Positions 23,561 through 36,014 of a stretch of DNA of 64,000 nucleotides are shown piece by piece. The DNA is from Triplophysa rosa. Lineage: Eukaryota > Chordata > Actinopteri > Cypriniformes > Nemacheilidae. Position numbers and translations under genes: made by a program. Location: NCBI RefSeq assembly GCF_024868665.1, contig NC_079905.1, forward strand, positions 6,203,879 through 6,267,878. The letters are read 5' to 3'. The notes under the pieces are model-generated. The model made no database searches. It saw only the letters and a list, made by a program, of their open reading frames with translations, and was not told where the DNA came from. Numbering within the stretch: position 1 is the stretch's first letter; every line of letters begins with the position of its first letter.

Positions 23561-24440
23561 AGGTGACAGCAACACCGGAGGAGAGAGACGGCGTCTGTCT
23601 CCTTTACCCGTCGTTACGTCCTCATCTAGAGCAGCCAGTAAATGTAGGTCTCGTGCCCGTGTGAAACCACAACAAGACGTTCGTCTCCCATCGTCCCCCA
23701 AGACTGCAGAACACGGTATCGAAATGCTTGCTGAATAATGAACGGGCTCAATTAACGGATTATTAACAGCAATTTACTTTACTTAGATAATCCACTTTCA
23801 AAGAGTATGGTGAGGTTGGATGTATTTTAAGGAGCGGAAGCATAACTGCGTTGCAATTGTCGCTTAGCTGTCTAAATATAGCATGGATTTAAACAGTAGA
23901 TGGAAAAAAAATAAGAAAAAAGAAAGAAAAAATATATATTCACACAGACACACAAATACACACACACACACACAGATATATAAATGGGTAGTTTATAAAT
24001 ACGTTGTAAATTTGCCCTACGGTGAGAGCAAAAATATATACAAAGAAAATAATGAAGATAAATCTCTCTTATGCAATTTTATACTAAAAACTTAAATATT
24101 AATATTATAATATGATAAAAAAATAATCTTTTTGTCACTAATTCAGTGTGTAGTGTAAAAGATTTTAAAGGTACAAATACGGCATGCTTCTCAATTACTA
24201 TAAGGTCACAAACCAAGTATGCATAATATTGACAAAATGCTGTTCAAAATAGTTCTAGATGGAGTCTAGCATGACACACCACACAAAAAGTCAACTTCCC
24301 ACAAGCATTCCTGTCAACCACCCATTTCTAAACTACAAAATATGCGAATCAAATGAAAAATCTTCAGTCGAAACAAAAGAGCCTGTATTACTGGACATTT
24401 GTCAGGAAGTAAAGCAATAAAGTGTTTCCAGGCTGACTGA
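23561..24440. other. Intron sequence with CA-rich microsatellite
   Basis: A CACACA-rich tract lies at 23940-23975, next to an A-rich AAAGAAAGAAAA run (23904-23933). 23570-23720 is CpG-containing. The rest is AT-rich with no exon. Confidence 0.5.
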
Positions 24441-24800
24441 AGCAGCTGTGCAGCATGTTGTTATTGCGAGAGCTTCCACACGGCGAATCACAGCGAGCCG
24501 GGTAAACAAGGAAAGGCTAAACGAGTGCATGTTAGCTAATTAAACAGCACTCGTGATTGCTGAGTAATTGAAGGTGCCTCAATCTTCACCTGAATACTTC
24601 CACAAATAATTACCTTCTTGTAATTAGCGTTGTTGATAGAGTGTTTGCGTGCGGCACGCATCTGAAATGCTCGCCCATTAGTCGCAATGCGCTGAAGATA
24701 TCAAATCAAATATTTGAATGGCTTGGAAATTAATTACATTTTAAGGTCAATTAAATACATGTTTGTAAACAGACGTTTATTGCCAATTTATTGTCATGCT
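24441..24800. promoter_or_regulatory. Strongest candidate intronic enhancer (homeodomain-core cluster)
   Basis: Within about 200 bases there are repeated homeodomain-type cores: GCTAATTAAAC (24535), GAGTAATTGAAG (24562), AATAATTACC (24605), GTAATTAGC (24620) and AAATTAATTACATTTT (24727), then GTCAATTAAAT. Between them lies balanced non-repetitive sequence (GGGTAAACAAGG, fork-head-like; GCACTCGTGATTGCTG). This clustering is characteristic of conserved enhancers of developmental transcription factors. Target and tissue cannot be inferred. Confidence 0.5.
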
Positions 24801-26421
24801 TCGTCATGGTTTTGATAAGCAGGACATATTGAGAGCTGCGATAGGAATCAACAGTTCAGAAAACAGTTCTGTTGTATCCTGGTGTCTGACGAGAGGTAAA
24901 GAGAATGTGCGTTGCGATCGATACAGACTTCAATAAGTCCTTTTCAAGCCATCCCCGCAGCTGTCTTTAATAATCTCCTCGGTTGTAAAATAAACACAAA
25001 TATTTCATACTGTTTGTTTATCTTCTATCTCCCACAGCTAGCTCCAGCATTGCATTATTTTTCTTTTTCTTTACGCTATTTTCTCTCTATCGCACGCTCG
25101 CTCCATCCAGGTTTGGTCGAAGCGGTTGGCGGGCCGTCATGTCGTCAGGCGCAGTCAATAAATCACCTTTCGCCGTTGCCATAGAGGAGCAGCCCAGCCG
25201 TGAGACAATGGCCATTATATATCCTAAGCACTGCAGTCTCTTTCCCATCTGGCCCTTTACGGGGGAACCGCTGTTTCAGCTGTTGGGTGGCGGGGTGAAA
25301 AAGTGCTCGTTCAGTCAATCGCGGCGCTTCTTAATCCCGAGGTAAACCCGGAGCCCAAACACGCTTCCACAGCGTCATCTATGCCTTCCCTGACCGAGAT
25401 ACAGATAACACACCATCCAGCTCTGAGCTAAGAGACACAACAATGTCAAAACAGACAGAGAACCCCCATGTGGAGGGAAATACGAAGAAATCGGAGAGCT
25501 GGAGAACGAGGATGAGGAAAGGAATTGTTTTTTTGTCTCTTGAAATCCCAGAACACAGTCTTTCCACTAGGCCATCACCTGAGCCGAGTACCTGACAAAA
25601 AAACGCACCAAACACACACACAGCAGCTGCTTCCATTGCCTAGCAACTACCAGTTGATAGATGATCCTAAAAGATGGATAATTACCATAAATCAGACGGT
25701 TCTGAATGAGAAGCGATGAAAAACAGTAGAGCCTGCAGCACTAACGCCAGGCAACCGTCATCGACATGACGTTGTCTTCATCATACTCCCCCCCACACCT
25801 GTCTGCTTTGGATGCAAAACAAAACTTTACTTCTCAAAGGCCTCGCACGTCAACACCAAACACATTAAAAACACACACTTTAAGTGGGTGACATGGCTTA
25901 GTGCCACATTCCGTCTTATTTTGGATGTGGTCTTGAATCTGGCTAGTGAAATTTAACAATATTTTGTGGCACTATTTATTATTATTTTTATTTTATTAGC
26001 AGGAATGTGATACCCGTGTTTGTTGTTGTATTTATCAGGAGCCAAAGACTTCCCATCACATCTCTGACTGAAAAGCAGCTGTTTGGGGAGAGGTGGGCTG
26101 TTAGTGATGTAATCTGGAGTGAATCTGAGGAAAAACAGCTACGAAGTGGGCCGCGAGCGCAGCGAGAGCGTCCCGCAATAGCTCAGTGTGATAAGTTCCA
26201 AACGCTGAAGGATAAATATGAATGCGGCAAAGTACAAACAGGGCTTGATAGCAGATCGTAGATTAAGGTCTAAAGCATAACAAAAGTGATTGCGATGAGA
26301 GCGCTTTGTCGAAAAGTTTCTTGAAAGAGGACGCTTGTGACGAATGGCCACAACCAACATGCGACAACAGAAAATAAGTCACGAAAAAATCTACAGGAAG
26401 AATTCAATGAAGCGAGACAAC
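24801..26421. other. Intron sequence, mixed
   Basis: 25130-25380 is CpG-containing and non-repetitive and may be functional. 25880-26010 is AT-rich. No exon with both splice sites and a sustained frame was found. Confidence 0.4.
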
Positions 26422-26572
<151 letters not shown>

Positions 26573-27511
26573 CAAATGTGTGTGACCTAAGAAAAGAAAG
26601 TAAATCTAAAGAAAGGTGCAGGTAAGTAATAAAACGAAAGAGAGAATGGCAGAGATGTGCATGTCACTGAGAGCGACAGGAAAAAACAAGAGAGCAGGAG
26701 GACAAAAAGCACCTCCTCTTCTGGGCCGTGACCTCACCAGTTCAGTCTAGCTGAGTCTGGTTGCACAATTAACCATCAATCAAACGTGCCAGTGCCGTCA
26801 TCCCACCCCTCAGCTAACACACACAGTCCCAGATCCTGACCCTTCCCTGACCGGGAAGCCCTGCATATGCAAAAGACAAATATGGGCAGCAGGCATGCGG
26901 TGGAGATCCATTTATTTGTTTATTCATAAGCTGAAACTGTGGAATCCTAAAGGATACAGTCAAATGAGGGCAGACCCCCCTTCACTTGCACATATCCTTT
27001 CAACATTCTGTAATGCTGTAGGAGCGCTGAATTAAAAACATCATACCTTACTTCCTGTTTAATATGATCTGTGATGACGGTAAAGGTTTGGGGAGGGGAT
27101 GGGGTCAGCTGTAAACTTTAGCAGCTCCCCGAAGACCAGACCGTTACAACTGGGTGTCAGGTTGCGCTCCAAAGAGCATCTCCACACTGGGGCGTCATAA
27201 ATAACCCTACACGTCGTCCCATAAAACAGAGGCCTCTGCTTGTCTCTCTACTGTCTACCCTCTGTGTGCATCTGGTCTGCAAAAACTACTACAAAATAAA
27301 GTGTCTGATGTCATCTGTTCGATTCACGCCTCTGTCTGAGAGGGGACTGTTGGTGTTGAGAGGTGTTTAACCTTGATATGCTCAGGGGCAACTGTTGGGT
27401 TCTGCTTGATGACATCAGCTAGGGAGGGTAATGTTGTCACTGCATTTATTGTGTGTTGAAACACAAACTAGGACAGGTTGTCAGATACATAATACAACAG
27501 CCTTGCCAGAA
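26573..27511. other. Intron sequence, nothing specific
   Basis: GA-rich residue continues to about 26710. 26720-26960 and 27040-27260 are non-repetitive with balanced composition but without distinctive motif clusters. Confidence 0.4.
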
Positions 27512-27790
27512 TTAAAAGGATAGTTCACCCAAAAATTATTCACTCTCTAGTTGTTCCAAACCTGTATACATTTCTTTGTTTGGTTGAACATAGAGAAAGA
27601 TATTTGGAGCAACGCTTGTAACCAAACAGATCTTGGACCCCATTGACTACCATAGTAGGGAAAAATTACATCGGTAGTCAAAAAATGCCCCAGAACGGTT
27701 TGCTGTCTTACATTCTTCAAAACAGAAAAAAAAAGTAATTTTTCCTACTATGGTAGTCAATGGGGTCAATAATTATAACACCCAATGTAG
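27512..27790. mobile_element. Palindromic MITE, right end eroded
   Basis: It starts TTAAAAGGATAGTTCACCC. An inner arm GACTACCATAGTAGG (27644-27658) reappears inverted as CCTACTATGGTAGTC (27745-27759). The right terminal repeat is missing, so the copy is old or was truncated. Confidence 0.75.
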
Positions 27791-28347
27791 TAAAATGGTT
27801 TGGAATAAATAATTATAAATACTAAAACGACATGCTTATAATAGTAACATAAAAACTTTTTTTAACGTTTTGATCATTTTAATAATGAATGATTAAGCAA
27901 TGTTGCAAGCTAGATCTAAACCATGGTCATCCACGTCACCAAGGCTCAGCATCAAAGCACATGTGCAAACTACAAGGTCATAATAATAAAGTTATGTGTC
28001 TTATAGAACATCTCACCCTCCTCAAGACTCTACTTTTTACTCTACTTCTGTGTTGAGATGTTGCTTTATCAAAAAAAAACCTCACCTCCGCTTGGACACA
28101 TTGAAAAACAGAGGCTGAAGGACAGAAAATGATAAATTCGCTGGTAAGAGTCCCGAACAGACACATTCCTGTGACCCTGGACGCAGCCACACAAAGAGCA
28201 GCAGCCTCTTTCTTTTTTCCAGGTGCCTCTGTGCCGGGCGTGAAAGTGTGCTGAGAGGGGAGCAGAGTGTATGGAGGGTCCGGAGAGGAGCACTAAATCA
28301 CACAGAGGCCCACATCACACACAATCAATAACAACACATCAGAGACA
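27791..28347. other. Intron sequence, nothing recognised
   Basis: AT-rich to about 28080, then mixed sequence with no repeat family or exon identified. Confidence 0.45.
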
Positions 28348-28353
28348 CAGACA

Positions 28354-28404
<51 letters not shown>
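28348..28404. repeat. (GA)n microsatellite
   Basis: A GA dinucleotide run with two GACA interruptions. Confidence 0.95.
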
Positions 28405-28409
<5 letters not shown>

Positions 28410-28539
28410 GCAAAGCTCATCCCTCAATTCATGATATTCCAGGGTAGAAGCGAAAGCATAGCAAAACTCGCAAAACCTTCCAGAAACAAACGACCTCTCT
28501 CTCTCCTGCACACACACAATTAAACTTTCACAGCCTTGC

Positions 28540-28830
28540 AATTGCCCTCTAACAATACGCCGTCCCCCACATCTTCTCTCTTGTTCTTTCCTTGCACCTA
28601 AATAATATTCACCATGATAAATGATGCCATAACTCCGATATCCACAATCAATCTGGCCTTTAAAGACACATCCATCTTGTGTAATGTTGATGGGGGACTC
28701 AGTCAAATGGAGAGACGTGACTGCTTTGCTGACCTGAGAATGATGGGGGGGGCAGCAGCCCCACTGACTGATGCCTGTCAGGCCACATCTGGCTGCAAAA
28801 ATAAATTAGGCTTATGAAGACAAATGAAAA
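28540..28830. promoter_or_regulatory. Candidate intronic enhancer block 5
   Basis: A compact block with AATAATATTCACCATGATAA, ATCCACAATCAATCTGGCC, GTAATGTTGATGGGGG, TGCCTGTCAGGCCACATC and AAATAAATTAGGC. It is non-repetitive, lies between two GA tracts, and contains paired TGAT/ATCA-type cores. Confidence 0.42.
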
Positions 28831-28848
28831 GGCCTGCTCTGCCACTGA

Positions 28849-28936
28849 GAGAGGGAAAGGGAGTGAGCGAGCGAGTGAGAGAGAGAGAGAGAGAGAGAGG
28901 GAGGGACAATGAGCAAGTGAGAGAGAAAAGAAAAAG
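28849..28936. repeat. GA-rich low-complexity tract
   Basis: Impure GAGAGA/GAGCGA/GAGTGA sequence with a short pure GA core near 28880-28898. Confidence 0.9.
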
Positions 28937-29631
28937 AGAGGGAGGGGAATGTGGGGGGAAGAATTAAAGAAATAAAGATCAGCAACCAGCTGAGAGAGGA
29001 TTTCTCCTGTAGGCAAGATGTTGCAAGATGTGCAACATATAAAATATTTTTTCCTAGTGTGTTCTTATCATTCAAACTTTGATTCATGTTATCAAAGCTA
29101 CAAAACAACCTGTAAACAACAAAGCAAAAAAAGCACCTTTTTGCCGTTTAGGTTTTATTTGTTTTATTAAAGAATGTTTTGAATGAAAAGTCACACTTGA
29201 ACTAGATTTTAACATTCAATAAAATCAACGCAAGTAAAATTTTGTGATTCTTAATATCAGTCACTAATACTAATACTAATACTAATACCATACAATGCCA
29301 AGAGGCCATCTACTTTTATTTCTAGAGAAAAAAATAACAAGCAATAGAACAAAAAACAAAGAATTAAACAAACATTACACAAAATTACTAAACCGTTTCT
29401 ACCACTATTTTTTATATAACACATTAATACTGATTGGAAATGCCAGTTTTTTCTTTTTAGACCTAAATCAGGTTCATGTCAAATTACTTTTTTGATGGCC
29501 AGAGAATAAAACATAACATCAATCACACCCAGAATAATAAAGTTTGTGTTTACATAATATATGTCTGTGTACTGTGCATATTAATTTTGTATCTGTTTAG
29601 CGTGTTGACAAAATGTTTATATGCTCTCCTA
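28937..29631. other. Intron sequence, AT-rich
   Basis: Contains a short ACTAAT tandem (four to five copies near 29263-29288). Otherwise AT-rich and featureless. Confidence 0.5.
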
Positions 29632-29684
29632 CTTGTAAGTCGCTTTGGATAAAAGCGTCTACCAAATGAATAAATGTAAATGTA
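29632..29684 (+). mobile_element. SINE tail fragment
   Basis: The segment reads TAAGTCGCTTTGGATAAAAG, then CGTCTACCAAATGAATAAATG, the tail region of the tRNA-derived SINE family also seen at 309-462 and 54964-55060. The tRNA-related head is absent, as usual for 5'-truncated copies. Confidence 0.7.
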
Positions 29685-30830
29685 TCTATAAAAACATACA
29701 CGCATATATTTAAAAAAAAATATATACAAATGAATATACATTTATATATAATTTAAATTATTGGTAAATATAAATAAACACATAAATATTTCCTTAATAT
29801 GTATACATGTATGTGTATATAAATACAAAATTAATATGCACAGTACACAGACATATATTATGTAAACAATCTCGATTAAACGTGTGACAGCCCGGATTTC
29901 TATCAAAATTTTGTCAAAATGCCAATCTTGGCAAGATCATGTATATGAATTTGGTGTCTTTCATTGAAGTTACTTTGTACTGTTTAATACTTCAGAAAGA
30001 TTTATGTAGATATAAATATTAACATTTGCTTGTTTTTAATTTAATATTGACTTTGTACCGACAATTTAGCAAAACTTTTCTAGGAAACAAAGATTCTGCA
30101 CTCAGATTCAACAAATATTCATATTTCAGGCGGTCGTTCAACAACAAAACGGGACGTTCCCTTCGGGTGGGGGAACGTGCAGAGTGGAGAGTCCCATGAT
30201 ACTCTTTGCGTCATTAAATGTTTACAGCGCGAGGATCATTACACACCACATATTCAGAGCTTGTATGAGGGGGTCGGAGGTCAGGCGCAGAGCTCAGAAA
30301 CCCAGTGTTCAGAAGTCTGTGGAATTCATCAACTACCGGCCCTCAGTGTAGGAGACAGAAAGCACATTTTGAGTGATGGAGTGAATGTGCCCTGTCGAGT
30401 AGTACACAGCAGTGTGAACTATATTTGACCTCTTTCCTGCCTTCCTTCTCTCTCAGCTGGAGCATGTAGACTTAGTTTGTTAAAAATGCTGATGAATGGA
30501 TCAGATCAGAACAGAGCAAAGCTTATGCTAAATCAGAGATCTTTATCTCTACATGGTTTTATCGCTTTGAATTCTTTAATTCATGAATTATTTCGATGTG
30601 CCATTACTGCAGCTAACTACAGCTCCTTAAATAGTACAATAAAAAGTTAAGAGGGAGATAGGGCGGAAAAGAACAGCAAGTTGGTGTGTAGTTGACAGAA
30701 ATATTACAGGCCCATTTTTTGGCAACAGGCGAGCAGCGAAAAGGTGGGAGGGAGCTGTGTGTGAGAGAATGAGAGAGATGGATTATATATGTGTGTGTGT
30801 GTGTATGGTGGATAAGGGGGAATGAACTCT
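29685..30830. other. Intron sequence, AT-rich then mixed
   Basis: 29690-29860 is mainly ATATA/TAAAT. 30120-30430 is less AT-rich with a short unremarkable frame. A (TG)n run lies at 30790-30804. Confidence 0.45.
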
Positions 30831-31210
30831 CCCAGGCTTTGTCATATGAGTTTTCCCAAGCTCTGGCCTCTTTGATAAATGACACATGTCATTCTGTCAG
30901 AGTGTGACAGCCCAGCTGGGAGGGCCTCTGATGTATGGCCACACTGCTAAAGGAAATCAGGCTTTTCTGGCATGGACGCAGACCATGCCCTTTATATAAG
31001 GTCCCTGCTTTCCTACACGGCTTTTTCTTTTTTCTTTCATTTCTTTTCTCCTCCTCTTTTTTTTGAATGAGAGAGGAGAGCCTTTTATGAGCAGAGACAT
31101 GCAGCTGAATTTGTAGATTGATTTAAGGTTTGCGGTGAGGGAACAGCAAATGCAGGTCAGATGGATTATGGGTAAAAGGCTTTAATTCTACAGCTCAGGG
31201 CTTTCTTTTC
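30831..31210. promoter_or_regulatory. Candidate intronic enhancer block 6
   Basis: A non-repetitive block with TTTGATAAATGACACATGTC, GTCAGAGTGTGACAGC, AAATCAGGCTTTTCTGG, CCCTTTATATAAGGTCCC (a near-symmetric TATA/CArG-like AT core) and TAGATTGATTTAAGG. It is interrupted by a T/C-rich tract (31020-31065). It could also be a cryptic promoter, given the TATATAAG. Confidence 0.42.
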
Positions 31211-33297
31211 ACCTGAGAGAGAAAACATACACACAATAACGCTCTTAAATAACCGCCAAACTGCGCCATCCTCGTGGAACGATGCACGTTCTTGTAAAAA
31301 CATCAAACGTAAATGTCTATTCATGTCCTCGCTGAATTAAAACCAGAGATCATAGGAAGTAGGCTACTACAGAAATACTCAAATCAGCCACATTGTCTTT
31401 ACAGCTGTGACCTGAATTTAGTGTGAGAAAAGAGAGAGAGATACATTCATTCATTTAGCAGTTGTAAGTTTGATGACAGTTTGTGTGATTTACACATAAA
31501 TAGTTACACTTCTCATTGAAAACTAAGGACATGATCAAATTAGTTAAAATATAAAAACAAAAAAATGAAGAGCACTCATGAAACTTTGATAAAGATATAT
31601 ATATGCATATTCAGTCCGCCTATCACAAACAACTAAACACGGACATCTGTGACTCCTGAACTTTGTACAGCCAGTAAGTTAAAATCAACACACCTTTTAA
31701 AAAAACAACTGACATATTTTAGTGACAGGAACAGACAGACACATTTCAGGTCTTCCACCACAATAACAGCGCAGAGGCAATAAATCTGCCACCGGGCTCA
31801 AAAAAAACCTGGCGTGAGCAAACTCTGCGAGACTGACACCATGCAAACAGGCGGTGAGACGAAAAACAGAGCGACGCTGATAAACTTGTACAAAAATCTG
31901 CACACGGACAACATTTTAGGATAAAACGCATGCAAAAAGTCGTACACTGTCAAACAGCCCCTGGAAGGCGTGGTAGCGCTTTACTGACCACCTGGGGGTC
32001 GTGAACTGTGGATGACCCCGAGTTTGATTTGTGATGGGTTCGGAGAAGGAGGGAATGAGAGAATGGTGTGGCTAAACGAGAGGAGAGTATCATTAACCAA
32101 TGAGTGATGAGTTTAGGACAGTGGTAGACCCTCCCCCTTCTGTTCATCCTCCACTGTCTGTCCCAAAAGAGTGTCCTAACACCCTGCCTGAGAGCCTATT
32201 CACATCTCCCAACCCGAAACACGAAAACAACGCCATTTTGAGTGCAAATTGCTCGAAATGTGTTTAATGTTCACTACAAAGAAGCTATGATTCCTTCACA
32301 AACGAATAGCAAAAAATGATTTCAACGTACAGTAACTCAAAGGGGACATAACATTGAGGGACAGTTTTATGTGCTATGTCGAATGCTCTCTAACGTTTAT
32401 AGTTCAAACCTCTCTCCTAATTTCCTATCTGTAACAATAAAACTAAGCTATAATGACTTTTATTCGCAACCGACACTTATTTTTTAACTCCTCCCCTCGA
32501 ACTAAATGTCAAGTAAAACCACTATTCATAAGCCATTCAAATCCCTTCAAAGTCTTCAATTTTTTTTTCAGAGAATTATTTAATTCACAAATGTGCCACA
32601 AAGGAAAAATGGCTTGTGAGCACATTTTTTACTTTAATTCTGGGATCAGAAACAGGGCCAAAAAGTCGTAATTCAAAACCAAATTTGTGACTTTTGGTGC
32701 AACAGCCCATGAGAAACAAGTGGAGTGGAAAAACATGCCACAAAGTGTTGAATGTGCAAAAAACAAAAAACTCCTTGACAAACTAGGCCTAATACGAGCA
32801 GTTGCAGTTTTCTCATGTGCACACTTCCCGCGGCAGCTAGATATCTCACCCCATGTGCAGTATTGACGGACAATACTTGAAACAGAGGTATATTTACATG
32901 AAAGAAACGACACCTGAGTATTTATGACACGTCCTCGCTGAGTCTCGTCACGCAGCGGCTGCTCTGACGCTTCTAAGTAGGGCTGGATTGCACTGCCATA
33001 ACCAATTTAACATGGAGACGGTGGGGTAGAGGAATGGATACACACGTGTACACGCACAAAACCGCAGCAACACACACATACTTCAATGCTGAACACTAAA
33101 ACTGGATATTTTCTATTGTTGCTAAATGAAGAATTCACTGGCACATTCCATGTTTTTGCAAAATGTGATTTTTTTATGACAAAATGTACATGTTTATGTT
33201 TTGGTCTAGAACCGGTTTGGGCATAACTGAGACATTGAACTTGCATGTTGACAGACATGTCATAACATTAAAGAGTTTGGATCTGCTCTAAGATCTA
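31211..33297. other. Intron sequence, nothing specific
   Basis: A GA-like run lies near 31430. There are no complete repeats, and short frames on both strands lack any domain. 31740-32150 and 32810-32990 are the least AT-rich parts. Confidence 0.45.
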
Positions 33298-33593
33298 ATA
33301 TGTCACCCAAAAAATTCTGTCATTATTTACTCACCCTCTTGTCATTTCAAACCTGTATGACTTTCTTTCATCTGCAGAACACAAAAGAAGATATTTTAAA
33401 GAATGTTGGTAACGGAACAATGGTGGTACGCATCGACTTGCATTGGTTTTGTGTCTTTATTTATTATATAATAGAAGTGAATGGGTACCACCATTGTTCG
33501 GTTACCAGCATTCTTTAAAATATATTCTTTTAAGAGCCATACATGTTAAAATACTGACAGAATTTTTCATTTTTGGATGAACTATCACTTTAA
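33298..33593. mobile_element. Palindromic MITE, about 296 bp
   Basis: The left portion has CACCCAAAAAATTCTGTC; the right end is TTGGATGAACTATCACTTTAA. The core folds on itself (GTAACGGAACAATGGTGGTA against TACCACCATTGTTCGGTTAC). Same family as 61621, 62193, 60831 and 55090. Confidence 0.85.
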
Positions 33594-34880
33594 CTTGATA
33601 ATTTGCTTTGAAGGGGTTCTTAGATCTGATGGAAGAGTAAATATTTGTGTTCCTCTTTTGGAGTCACCTGACTTAGCCCTTACCGCACATCTGTTCATCT
33701 TTCTACGTCTTCGTTACCAAGCTCACAGACTTTGGGGCCGAGCAGAACAGGTCAATGATCAATGATGCGTTTCTTGGTTAAAGTTCCACCAACCGTATGG
33801 CTTTCAGTCAGCTGGACAAGTTAATAGCTGATCCTCATGTGTGCCACACATTTGTGTGCGTTTACGGGTGTCTGCGTGGAAGTCTTACGAGGAAGCATAT
33901 GGCTTCACGAAAGTGGTGGCCAGCAGAGAACGGCAAAAACAGCAAGGGAAGGGGAGGCGAGGAAGATCTGAAGGGGACACCCCCCCCACTGAGTTCTCAG
34001 ACAGAAGATTCAGAGCAAGGCTTAGTGCTTTGATTGACACTGTCTGGGCGAGTCTGTCTCCAAACAAGCTTTAGGCCTCTCCGAACATGTGGCATTTGAA
34101 TGTGATTGCGCCCAAATCACTATAAATACCTATAAAGTTGAGTCTGGGAGACAAGTCACGACATGTTCACTCGTCTATTAACGGATATGAGGATTCTAAT
34201 ACAGTTCACATCCCTCAGGGCTTCTGTATGCGAATGAAATAAAAAACAGATGTTGGAAAATATTATAGAAATATGACGACTACTCTTATAGTCAAAAGGT
34301 CTGGCAAAGTGCAGTATGTAAATTCCAAAAACTCAATTGTCATTAAGTTACATGATTATTGAAGGGAAAAAGTGTTTTAATGTGTTAAAATTTATTTTCT
34401 TGGCTTGAAACACTTGAGACAAAAAGTAGTTGTAACAAATAAATAGTAAACCATATTTTATGTATTATCAAAAAAATTTCAGTATGACATGGATTTAATT
34501 TTTTTTTTAAATAGGCACTATTTTACGGTCACATTAATTATTTTAAAACTAATATAAAATGTCAGGAACTGGTATTTTAGGAAACTATTTTAAAGCAATA
34601 TTAAATATACAAGTCAAAGGCTGGAAGGTATATACAGTGATGATATACAGCAAGACAGAGAAAGAGAAAATAAAACAACGGGTTGACCCGCCTGCTGTCC
34701 ATCTGAAAAAGAAATGATAGCGCTTTGCTGTATAAGTCCCCCAGATGCCTTATCAGCACCATAAAACTAGGAACCAAAAAAAAAGAAAAATGATATTCAT
34801 TACTTTCCACCTCCCTAACGGTTAAATAAAACACTTCACCAACCGAACAAAAAAAATATACAGCCACTTTGAAGACCTAC
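33594..34880. other. Intron sequence
   Basis: 33900-34080 is non-repetitive and includes a C-run at 33981-33988. 34230-34610 is strongly AT-rich. No exon is supported. Confidence 0.45.
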
Positions 34881-35330
34881 CAGCCACTGTCTATGTGTGC
34901 AGGCGGGCTTTTATCAATGACGCTAATAAAAGTGACCCTCAGCAGAGGAACGGAGTGACACCGCGCTCTTTACCTAGCTTTAGGGGTGATGGACTGCAAA
35001 TGTGGTCTTAAACACTTTACAAAAAAACGAGCAATGAAAGTGTCAGGGTAAAAACACCGAAAAGCAAGCCATTTTGTGCGACTGTTCAAAGGCGGCTCGT
35101 AAAAATAAGAAGCCGGGTCTTCATGAGAGCGATGCGGAGCAGTGCATTATGGGGCTCAATGAGAGTGTCAACACAAGCTGGAGGCTTATCTTTATCCACT
35201 CTTTGTGTGTCCAGTGGCTTAGTGCTCATAGAGAAGAGTCGCAACGCCTCTGATCAAGAGTGAAGCGATAGGTACCTCTGCCCTTACGTCCCCACATCAG
35301 GGGAACTCAGGGATTTGGTTCTTATTTTAG
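34881..35330. promoter_or_regulatory. Candidate intronic enhancer block 7
   Basis: A compact block with GGCTTTTATCAATGACGCTA, TAATAAAAGTGACCCTC, AAAATAAGAAGCCGGGTC and GGAGGCTTATCTTTATCC (GATA-type). Balanced composition and no repeats, between AT-rich and MITE sequence. Confidence 0.4.
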
Positions 35331-35544
35331 TAGCACTAGGTCAAAGGTCACACTCGAGCAAACACGGCTTCCTCTCAAACATAAAGTACATGATCCGCCA
35401 GCATGTACGGGTGGGAGGCGATTTCAGTAGGGAGTTTGTTGTAGTCACTTGACCCCAGCTCAAACGCAAGGTTTGTTTACACAGGTGACGCAATAACCCA
35501 GTTCCCAAACGGCAAAATATGACTGCAGTGCGACTGCACAGTTT
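35331..35544. other. Intron sequence
   Basis: Non-repetitive, includes AGGTCAAAGGTCA (a direct-repeat-1 nuclear-receptor-type site) near 35339-35351. No exon. Confidence 0.45.
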
Positions 35545-36014
35545 TTAAAGAGACAGTTCACCCAAAAATGAAATCATTCACTCACCATCATGTGCACCTC
35601 TGTGGGGCACAAAGGGAGAAATTCTAAAAATTGCGCTGGATGCTGTTACAACGACATTCGTTGTAGCATGCAACTACAACGAATAGGAACAGTTAATGAT
35701 TTAAAAAGCAAAATGGCATAAAAAGGTCCATAAATCTCATTATTATACTCCAAAAACATGCAAAGCAATACAGCAGCTTTGTGTGGGGAACAGACTGAAA
35801 TGTACACTCATTTTGCCGATTTGAAGCTTAAATCGTTTAGTCATCTATTATTGTAATTCCATGAAGAAAGAAAAAGAGGATCACGGAAAACTTCGATTTC
35901 CTCAAAATTTCTCCCTTTGTATTCCATGGAAAAAAGAAAGTCATACAGGTTTGGCACTTCATGAGAGTGAGCAAATGATGACAGAATTTTTGCTGTTGCG
36001 GGAACTATTCTTTC
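35545..36014. mobile_element. Palindromic MITE, diverged longer copy
   Basis: It starts TTAAAGAGACAGTTCACCC. The right side carries the inverse signature (GTGAGCAAATGATGACAGAA, then GGAACTATTC). An inner hairpin CATTCGTTGTAG...CTACAACGAAT lies at 35655-35684. The short frame 35861-36136 arises from element sequence. Confidence 0.7.

Noticed and set aside
28293..28706. 137-codon frame on the minus strand
   Set aside because: A large part is the Ser-Leu reading of a GA microsatellite.
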